A stretch of 11,966 nt of DNA from Bryobacterales bacterium (GTDB lineage: Bacteria > Cyanobacteriota > Vampirovibrionia > Obscuribacterales > Obscuribacteraceae), in contig CAJCHQ010000308.1 in NCBI GenBank assembly GCA_903970295.1, forward strand, positions 1 through 11,966. Direction: 5' to 3'. This document shows, piece after piece, positions 6,608 through 11,966 of the stretch; within the stretch, counting starts at the first letter, position 1, and each line of letters starts with the position of its first letter. Under the pieces are notes generated by a model. That model worked only from the letters and a program-made list of their open reading frames with translations. It did not search any database and was not told the DNA's origin. Position numbers and translations under genes: made by a program.

Positions 6608-6655
6608 CGAGCGCCAGGTCGCACGAGCGCCAGGCCACCTGACTGCCAGGCTAAA
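6608..6655 (+). repeat. Three 16-nt direct repeats with GCCAGG core upstream of the metallopeptidase gene
   Basis: GCCAGG occurs at 6613, 6629 and 6645, exactly 16 nt apart. The first two units share CGAGCGCCAGG (6608-6618 and 6624-6634); the third is more diverged (TGACTGCCAGG). The array ends 8 nt before the ATG at 6664, and no conventional ribosome site lies between. Confidence 0.7.
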
Positions 6656-6663
6656 ATACACAG

Positions 6664-7839
6664 ATGCATACTTTTCTTTTATCGCCACCCCTCCGCATCT
6701 TCCTGAACACCGGAAGGTTGGCACGATCGTCATTACTTTTGTTGGTAATCATCTGGTGGCTGGCGTTCGCCGGGATCAGTTATGCACAGCCCGATAGCGA
6801 GAAATCAGGGCAAAAGTCTTTCACCAGTGCTTCCGCCCTGGCTAAAGAAGACACTGACACCAAAAGCAATACCAGTACCTTTACGATCACCCTGGCCCAA
6901 CGGTTAACTATTGCCGATCGTCCAATTGAACCTGAACCGAAGCGCCTGATCAATTCGAACAAAGTCACCATGCAGTTGCTCGTGCGTAACGAAACTCGCG
7001 GTCCGTTTGTCGATTACGACGACTATCATAAACGCGCTCTCTCCTCGCTTCCAACCAATTTCGTCAGCTGGCAGATTTCAGGTCATCAATCGGTAAAAAT
7101 CTTTGTACCGGAAGATGGTGATTCGAAACCAGGATCGAGGGCAGTCGCAGCCGCGGATTTACCGCAACTGCTCGACGCGATGCCCGACAGCAGCTATTTC
7201 AAGCGCATATTTATACTCAAAACCAGCAATCCCGAGGACGAATGGGTGACTCAAACGGATTATTCGACAGCCGTCCCCTCGGGCACTCCGACTAAAGACA
7301 AAGGTTTCATCTCGGCGATGTCCATGACTGACGGTGAACTGAGCATGTACAAAACCGAACGCACCGATCATTTACGGCGCGATGTATTACACGAGTGGAG
7401 CCACGCGCTGCGCTACAAGTTCTGGAATGACGCGCTCATGACCTGCTTCAATCAAGCAGTGAATCTGGAACTACCAGAATGGAATCCCAGCATATACGCC
7501 ACTAGAAACAACGGAGAACAATGGGCAGTTTTCGGAGAAAAAATGCTGGGAAATAGCGGGGAGGATTTCCTTGAAACCTGCGACAAAGCTCCGTTGCGCT
7601 CAGCACTATGGATGTCTGCTCTTCACAAATGCTTGCTGCAAGTTTCGCCTGACACCGTATGTACCAGCATTGATTCTTATGTGCAAAGACAGCGCTATGT
7701 CGATGAGTTTATCGTGCCGAAGGCGGTCGCCAAATTGAGGCTAGATAAAGTAGCAGGCACCACACCTTTTTTACGCTCGCAGGCCGCAAATGTCCTGCAT
7801 TATCTCGAGACCGAACGTTCTGACGAGAACGAACATTGA
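6664..7839 (+). CDS. Secreted HEXXH zinc-metallopeptidase candidate
   Basis: The protein has 391 residues and starts at ATG 6664. A Sec signal peptide covers residues 1-41: basic RLARSS, hydrophobic LLLLVIIWWLAFAG, cleavage after ISYA. Residues 42-70 are a polar Ser/Thr/Lys linker. The key motif is HEWSH at residues 243-247, inside LRRDVLHEWSHAL, the classic HEXXH zinc site with hydrophobic context. Downstream NNGEQWAVFGEKML offers Glu285 (or Glu292) as a third ligand 38-45 residues on, in a pattern reminiscent of the E-x-F-A-E helix of ATLF-like gluzincins. It would be exported and act on envelope or extracellular protein. I cannot name the family; no propeptide or known recognition domain is obvious. 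It is divergent from the TonB_C gene, has no clear Shine-Dalgarno sequence, and is preceded by a 16-nt repeat array. Zinc peptidase activity is inferred from the motif. Confidence 0.78.
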   Translation: MHTFLLSPPLRIFLNTGRLARSSLLLLVIIWWLAFAGISYAQPDSEKSGQKSFTSASALAKEDTDTKSNTSTFTITLAQRLTIADRPIEPEPKRLINSNKVTMQLLVRNETRGPFVDYDDYHKRALSSLPTNFVSWQISGHQSVKIFVPEDGDSKPGSRAVAAADLPQLLDAMPDSSYFKRIFILKTSNPEDEWVTQTDYSTAVPSGTPTKDKGFISAMSMTDGELSMYKTERTDHLRRDVLHEWSHALRYKFWNDALMTCFNQAVNLELPEWNPSIYATRNNGEQWAVFGEKMLGNSGEDFLETCDKAPLRSALWMSALHKCLLQVSPDTVCTSIDSYVQRQRYVDEFIVPKAVAKLRLDKVAGTTPFLRSQAANVLHYLETERSDENEH

Positions 7840-7936
7840 ACACTATTAAACGACTCGATCAATTGTGATCGTGATGCATCATCCAGTCATTCAAACTTTG
7901 CGATTCCATCGAATTCAACTCTAAGGGTGCTGAGCC

Positions 7937-8413
7937 CTAGTCGCCCGAGTTCTGATTGCCGCCTTCGAAATCATCAAGCGTAATCGGCACGCCGTTGCCA
8001 GTTAGAGAATTGAGAAGCGTATTCACCACGCCATCTGTTGAATTTTGCGGCAAACCAAAAGGATTTTGAAAAGTGCATGTGTTATCACTACTCTCCCGTG
8101 TTGGCGAGCCGAAGTCGTTGACGCTAGCAGGATTCTGTCCCGACGTAATGCCACTCGACACTTCAGTGCCAATCAATTGGTGATGGGTCTCGTCGACACC
8201 AGTAATTTGCAAATTCGGCAGCACGCCGTCAGCATGCAACTTCTCGTTGACCGTAGCCATATCCTTTTGAAATTGCTCGCTCTGGGGACCACCGTCTTGC
8301 TTTTGCAGCAGTGCAATTTGAGAATATGCACTCTCGAAATTATGCGTGTGCCCATCGCGACTGGCGGGGGCATGCTCGATACTATGAACGATACTTGTTG
8401 TTCGATCTGACAT
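7937..8413 (-). CDS. Hypothetical protein, 158 residues
   Basis: No family is recognised. The start ATG at 8413 is well supported by GAGG (8422-8425) 8 nt upstream, so the gene is probably real. There is no signal peptide or membrane segment. The N-terminal half is polar and helical (SAYSQIALLQKQ, SEQFQKDMATVNEKLHADG) and could form a short coiled or amphipathic helix. The C-terminal half is rich in Asn, Ser, Gly and Asp and looks disordered, with one Cys (NTCTFQNPFG) and an acidic end (LDDFEGGNQNSGD). A small cytoplasmic or secreted-by-other-route protein is possible. It is convergent with the metallopeptidase gene and divergent from the hydrolase gene. A bulged inverted repeat (7921-7940) overlaps its TAG stop but lacks a T-run. 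Confidence 0.7.
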   Translation of the reverse strand: MSDRTTSIVHSIEHAPASRDGHTHNFESAYSQIALLQKQDGGPQSEQFQKDMATVNEKLHADGVLPNLQITGVDETHHQLIGTEVSSGITSGQNPASVNDFGSPTRESSDNTCTFQNPFGLPQNSTDGVVNTLLNSLTGNGVPITLDDFEGGNQNSGD

Positions 8414-8507
8414 GGTCGTTACCTCAAGGTGGAAAGAGCTAGTAGGGTGTAAATTCGAAGCGATCCGCGGAACAGCCCTAAGTTAGTGATAAGAAGTTGC
8501 AATTTGG

Positions 8508-8535
8508 TTGCAAGCTACATGCTTTGATGTACTAT
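8508..8535 (+). promoter_or_regulatory. Candidate sigma70-like promoter for the alpha/beta hydrolase gene
   Basis: TTGCAA (8508-8513) and TACTAT (8530-8535) are separated by 16 nt, each 4 of 6 to consensus. A second TTGCAA lies at 8497. Transcription would start near 8542, leaving a ~145-nt leader that contains the whole 16-nt repeat array. Confidence 0.35.
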
Positions 8536-8592
8536 GGGCGACGGCGCAATAGACGGCGCGCTTCGAATCAGACATTGCAACTGAGTCAACCG

Positions 8593-8674
8593 GGAAGCTA
8601 AGGCGACAGAAAGTTGAGGCAATAGAAAGCTGAGGCAATAGAAAGCTGAGGCCACCGGGAAGCTAAAGCGCGCA
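8593..8674 (+). repeat. Five tandem ~16-nt repeats in the hydrolase leader
   Basis: Units begin at 8593, 8609, 8625, 8641 and 8657. Units two and three (GAAAGTTGAGGCAATA and GAAAGCTGAGGCAATA) differ at one base; unit four is GAAAGCTGAGGCCACC. The first and fifth are more diverged, and the fifth is 18 nt. The 16-nt period is not a multiple of three and no open frame uses it, so this is a non-coding tandem repeat. It ends 12 nt before the TTG start of the hydrolase gene. Confidence 0.85.
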
Positions 8675-8686
8675 GAGAGTGAACAA

Positions 8687-9538
8687 TTGCGAATAGCGAA
8701 ATATTCCAAACTACTCGCGTTCTTCGTCGTTGTTCTCTATCTGGGACTTTCGCCGATTCTTTTCTTCTCATTGCTTGAATTCCAGCCCAAACCCGTCACT
8801 GGCTACGAGCCAGGACGACCGACAGTGAAGCGACAGGACAAATTCTTCAATGCCAAAGACGGAAAAAAATTACACGGTTGGTATTTCAAAAATGAAAACG
8901 CCACCAAGACGGCACTGGTTCACCACGGCCCAGCCGGAAACGTGGGATCATTTCTGGACACGGCTTATGGTCTTCTTTCTTCAGGAGCAAGTGTCTTCCT
9001 CTACGATTACGAAGGTTTCGGACTGAGTCAGGGACAGCCGAGCAACGCCAATCTCTGCGATGATGCGGATGCCGCGTACCAATACCTGGTCGATGAAAAA
9101 CTTGCCGCGCCAGCCGAAATCGTTGAGGTCGGACTATCGCTGGGAAGCGGATTGGCCTGCAGGACGGCTCAAAATCATCCATGCGCTGGTCTGATTTTGG
9201 TAGGTGCTTACACTTCACTGAATGCTGTTGCTCAAGATCATCTCCCATTTTTACGACTCTATCCGGCATTCTTCTATCCGGCTCCTGATCTGGGTGTCGG
9301 TAACCTTTTCAAAGAGAAAAAGACGCCATTGCTTCTTATTCACGCAATCCAGGATCCACTTTTGCCAGTAGCGATGGCTGACCAAATCTACGAATCAGCG
9401 CAAGGTCCAAAGACCTTTATTCGTCTCAACTTGTCACCTGGAGTGCACCTAGGCGGACTAAGCGATAGCGACGACCCGACCAATAAGCGGTCGTCGGTCT
9501 TCGTTTGTCGAGCATTTTTAAAGAGCTTGGCGAACTAG
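8687..9538 (+). CDS. Membrane-anchored alpha/beta hydrolase (ABHD13/BEM46-like, COG1073)
   Basis: The protein has 283 residues and starts at TTG 8687; only a weak purine run (GAGAG) precedes it and no ATG is available before the membrane segment. Residues 8-30 (LLAFFVVVLYLGLSPILFF) are an uncleaved N-terminal anchor. The fold is canonical: oxyanion region HHGPAGN (79-85), LYDYEGFGLSQG (105-116), nucleophile elbow GLSLGSG with Ser151, acid Asp223 in LIHAIQDPLLP, and base His254 in SPGVHLGG. This is the BEM46/ABHD13 layout, predicted to cleave ester, thioester or peptide-like bonds; the substrate is unknown. The catalytic domain would sit at the membrane surface. It stands alone as a transcription unit, divergent from the orphan gene. 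The leader carries a conspicuous tandem repeat. Class is certain, substrate not. Confidence 0.92.
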   Translation: MRIAKYSKLLAFFVVVLYLGLSPILFFSLLEFQPKPVTGYEPGRPTVKRQDKFFNAKDGKKLHGWYFKNENATKTALVHHGPAGNVGSFLDTAYGLLSSGASVFLYDYEGFGLSQGQPSNANLCDDADAAYQYLVDEKLAAPAEIVEVGLSLGSGLACRTAQNHPCAGLILVGAYTSLNAVAQDHLPFLRLYPAFFYPAPDLGVGNLFKEKKTPLLLIHAIQDPLLPVAMADQIYESAQGPKTFIRLNLSPGVHLGGLSDSDDPTNKRSSVFVCRAFLKSLAN

Positions 9539-9592
9539 TTGAGCTCAGCTAATACCTGACTAGATTTCAATTCGAGAAAGTCAACCACTTGA

Positions 9593-9670
9593 GAGCTGTC
9601 GCGGACAGCTCCGAGAGATCAGCTTGATTTCGTCAAACTGATGCCAATCAACTGGATCGGTCCAGTGATT
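9593..9670 (+). other. Three consecutive stem-loops in the hydrolase-kinase gap
   Basis: Hairpin A is GAGCTGTC/GACAGCTC (9593-9611): 8 perfect pairs with a GCG loop. Hairpin B is 9618-9642, ATCAG-c-TTGA against TCAA-a-CTGAT, 9 pairs with one C/A mismatch and a 5-nt loop. Hairpin C is 9646-9670, AATC-a-ACTGGA against TCCAGT-GATT, 10 pairs with one bulged A and a TCGG loop. They are separated by 6 and 3 nt. None is followed by a real T-run, so they are not standard intrinsic terminators, though they lie 55-130 nt after the hydrolase stop and could slow or end transcription. A structured leader or small RNA before the kinase gene is the alternative. The rest of 9539-9835 shows no gene. Confidence 0.5.
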
Positions 9671-9781
9671 TCCCCGGCCAGGGATGAACAACACAATTCC
9701 AGCCGATTCGCCTTTGTCCTCTGCCGTAGGGCTAAACGCAGTTTCACTTCATTAAAAGTGCATTTTGACCCTAATCTGCGC

Positions 9782-9809
9782 TTGATTGCCGCTCAATCCC
9801 GGGTAGATA
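9782..9809 (+). promoter_or_regulatory. Weak candidate promoter for the kinase gene
   Basis: TTGATT (9782-9787) and TAGATA (9804-9809) are 16 nt apart, about 27 nt before the ATG. The -35 is fair (4 of 6) and the -10 poor, so this is tentative. Confidence 0.25.
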
Positions 9810-9835
9810 TCTGTTGATGGGCAATACGGTAATCA

Positions 9836-11941
9836 ATGACTAAATCATACAGTCTCGACCGCACGATCTTATCGCTCGCCGGAGCCTGCCCACTCTGTAG
9901 CGAACAATTCGACGAACCAACTTTGGTTTGCCCACATGACGGCACTTTGCTTGCCCAGGGCTTGTTGCCAGGCACTGTGATCGCGAACCGCTATCAGTAC
10001 CTTTCGACAATCGGCAATGGCGGCATGGGCTTGATCATCAAAGCCCACGACACCAAAGTCGATGTCGACATTGCTTTGAAAATGTTGCTGAGGAACAATA
10101 GTAAGACCGAAATTAAACGCTTCGAACAAGAAGCTAAAGCTGTAAGCATTCTCAACCACAAAAATATCATCAGCTTGCGCGATTTTGGAGTTACCGAAGA
10201 CGATTGTCCATACATGGTCATGGAATATGTCGATGGTGAAGATCTTTCGTCGGTACTATCGAAACGCGGTGCTATGCCATTATCTGAAGCCACCGAAATA
10301 TTCGATCAGCTCTGTGACGCAATGTCATACGCGCATTCGCGCGGAGTAATGCATCGCGATCTAAAGCCAAGCAATATCATGCTGACCAATTCTGAAAATA
10401 GCGTGACGATCAAAATCGTCGATTTTGGGATTGCCAAAATTGTCGGACCCGAGGGAGTGGCCCAGAAGAATATCACCCAAACCGGGCAAATCGTAGGCAG
10501 CCCAATTTACATGAGCCCAGAACAATCCCTCGGCAAGCCACTTGATGCTCGCACCGATATCTATTCCGCCGCTTGCATCTTTTATCACATGGTGACGGGC
10601 GCACCGCCAATCATTGGTGCTTCTGCAATAGAGACATTGTTTAAGCACGTCAACGAAGTGCCCTTGCGATTGACTTCCGCATCAATTGGCGGCGAGTTCG
10701 GCAAAGATTTGGAAGATGTTATCGACAAAGCCCTGCAAAAAGACCCTGTTCGACGGCAACAGACCTTTGCAGAACTGAAGCGAGATTTGCATCAAGCTTT
10801 GCAGGGTAAAGCCAAAGTCGCGGAAGAACGCGAACGCAATCCAGAAAAAAGGCTCAGGCGAACAGTGTTGATCGTCGCAGCCGCAAGCATATGTTTAGCG
10901 GCAGCAACATATCTTGCCGCAAAAAATAATGCCACGAATCAGTCCCGATCCGAACAGATGCAAACACAAAAGCCTCCAGTAACCGTTGAGCCGATCACTT
11001 CAGAATCCAAGTCGGCGAGCCACAGTCCAAAGCCAAGTGCGTCTGCAGCCGAAGACAATCCCATTGATAATTTTGATATCAATCTGACCGCCGACAGCCT
11101 CGCTCACCAAGAAATGAACTATGAATTCAATACTAAGTCCAAGTTTCTTGACTTCGCGGACAACGACCGAACAGTCACTAACAAAACAATCGACTTTTTA
11201 GTCGCCGCCATACAAGATGACCCATCGCGCCTGCGCAGCCTCGACTTACAAGACACATCAATCGATGACAAAGGCATCGAAGCGCTAGTCAAACTCGCGC
11301 CCAGACTTAAGCTGAAAACACTAAAAGTCGGAGACACGAAGATATCTGAGGTGGGATTGCGTTATATAAGCAAAATCAACACTCTCGAAGAGCTAAATAT
11401 TGAACGTACGACTGGTTTGAAGAGTGAGTCGCTAAGCTGCTTGAGCGAATTACACTCACTGCAGGTCTTGAATATCAACGGCTGCTGCCAAAACTTTGAA
11501 CACCCTGTTGATTTGAGATTCTTACTGAAATTAAAGCATCTCACTACTTTGGTGGCGGCCTACAATGGTGGCGCGATCGATGACAGCAGCACCACACTTA
11601 TTTCTAAACTCCCATTGACTTATCTTGATCTTAGTTTTGACCACGTCGGGAATCCAGGACTGCGCCAGCTCAGTCATATGAAGCATCTCGAAACTTTAAA
11701 GTTGAAAGGCAAGCTCATAACCGACGACTCAATTCCATCGCTCGCCGGCATGTTCAACCTGAAAAAGCTGGATCTCGCTCAAGAGTTGATCACGGATAAA
11801 GCGCTGGCAAATATGTCGGCAATGCACGATCGTGGTCAAATCGACTTAAACGCGCTCAACGTCGCACACTGCGTGAAGCTAACCCCTCAAGCCTGTCAAT
11901 CCTTTCAGCAGGATAATCGCCTATGCGTTGTCAGCTATTAA
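9836..11941 (+). CDS. Transmembrane Ser/Thr protein kinase with N-terminal zinc ribbon and C-terminal leucine-rich repeats
   Basis: The protein has 701 residues. Residues 18-35 hold CPLC and CPHDG, a half zinc ribbon with three Cys and a His (C18, C21, C32, H34). The Hanks-type kinase domain covers about 53-322: glycine loop GNGGMG (60-65), Lys82 in ALKML, catalytic loop HRDLKPSN (H173-R174-D175, K177), DFG 196-198, and SPE of the activation segment near 227-229. All residues needed for phosphotransfer are present. A membrane segment follows at about 344-362 (VLIVAAASICLAAATYLAA), then a Ser/Pro/Lys linker to ~440. The rest is nine leucine-rich repeats with L-anchors near 466, 493, 517, 542, 569, 594, 618, 642 and 671 (LRSLDL, LEELNI, LQVLNI, LETLKL, LKKLDL). 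The kinase faces the cytoplasm and the LRR domain should be extracytoplasmic, a receptor-like layout. The start is ATG with no strong ribosome site. The LRR ligand and kinase targets are unknown, and no partner phosphatase is in view. Confidence 0.95.
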   Translation: MTKSYSLDRTILSLAGACPLCSEQFDEPTLVCPHDGTLLAQGLLPGTVIANRYQYLSTIGNGGMGLIIKAHDTKVDVDIALKMLLRNNSKTEIKRFEQEAKAVSILNHKNIISLRDFGVTEDDCPYMVMEYVDGEDLSSVLSKRGAMPLSEATEIFDQLCDAMSYAHSRGVMHRDLKPSNIMLTNSENSVTIKIVDFGIAKIVGPEGVAQKNITQTGQIVGSPIYMSPEQSLGKPLDARTDIYSAACIFYHMVTGAPPIIGASAIETLFKHVNEVPLRLTSASIGGEFGKDLEDVIDKALQKDPVRRQQTFAELKRDLHQALQGKAKVAEERERNPEKRLRRTVLIVAAASICLAAATYLAAKNNATNQSRSEQMQTQKPPVTVEPITSESKSASHSPKPSASAAEDNPIDNFDINLTADSLAHQEMNYEFNTKSKFLDFADNDRTVTNKTIDFLVAAIQDDPSRLRSLDLQDTSIDDKGIEALVKLAPRLKLKTLKVGDTKISEVGLRYISKINTLEELNIERTTGLKSESLSCLSELHSLQVLNINGCCQNFEHPVDLRFLLKLKHLTTLVAAYNGGAIDDSSTTLISKLPLTYLDLSFDHVGNPGLRQLSHMKHLETLKLKGKLITDDSIPSLAGMFNLKKLDLAQELITDKALANMSAMHDRGQIDLNALNVAHCVKLTPQACQSFQQDNRLCVVSY

Positions 11942-11966
11942 CCCGGCAAAAATCGATTGAGCAAAA

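Noticed and set aside
6547..6669. N-terminal extension of the TonB_C frame to an ATG at 6669
   Set aside because: It would bury a clear signal peptide, translate the 16-nt repeat array and overlap the divergent ATG at 6664; GGAG 8 nt before 6546 supports the short form.
7921..7940. Inverted repeat CTAAGGG/CCCTAG at the convergent 3' ends
   Set aside because: Short stem with a bulge, 7-nt loop and no T-run on either strand; not good enough to call a terminator. The 5-bp stem at 7856-7871 is weaker still.
9727..9780. Crossing pairings TAGGG/CCCTA and CGCAG/CTGCG suggesting a pseudoknot
   Set aside because: Five-base complementarities are expected by chance in a segment this size and no covariation can be assessed.

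Overview
The window is about 12 kb of bacterial chromosome with eight complete protein genes and one gene cut by the left edge. I see no tRNA, rRNA, CRISPR array, transposase or phage gene. A secreted TonB C-terminal-domain protein and two Sec signal peptides point to a cell with an outer membrane. A large, sparsely annotated gene set, GTG/TTG starts, a zinc-ribbon Ser/Thr kinase fused to leucine-rich repeats and many lineage-specific secreted proteins would fit a Melainabacteria/Obscuribacter-like or similar environmental lineage. That placement is an inference from gene style, not from a marker gene.

Layout. (1) 1-364 (+): end of an Ala/Thr/Pro-rich repeat protein. (2) 424-2097 (-): FeS-type bacterial photolyase/cryptochrome, preceded on the same strand by (3) 2201-3754 (-): DUF2252 kinase-like protein. 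The gap between them is filled with a CTCGAGGC direct repeat. (4) 3755-4394: long divergent intergenic region with an ordered array of palindromes and GTCAG boxes. (5) 4395-6020 (+): membrane-anchored TPR-like protein whose last ~20 codons look frameshifted off. (6) 6106-6546 (-): secreted TonB_C protein, divergent from (7) 6664-7839 (+): secreted HEXXH zinc-metallopeptidase candidate. (8) 7937-8413 (-): orphan 158-residue protein, divergent from (9) 8687-9538 (+): membrane-anchored alpha/beta hydrolase. (10) 9539-9835: hairpin-rich gap. (11) 9836-11941 (+): transmembrane Ser/Thr kinase with N-terminal zinc ribbon and C-terminal LRR sensor.

How they work together. There is no single metabolic pathway. 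Photolyase and DUF2252 could be one transcription unit. The others are mostly single-gene units in divergent or convergent arrangement, biased to envelope, secretion and signalling.

The most unusual content is non-coding. First, 3878-4235 has three ~115-nt modules, each a GTCAG box followed ~65 nt later by a dyad built on CCGATATCGG. Second, short direct repeats of about 16 nt, sharing a (G/C)AGGC core and lying in sense orientation, sit just upstream of three different genes (photolyase, metallopeptidase, hydrolase). These two patterns are the best candidates for something undescribed.
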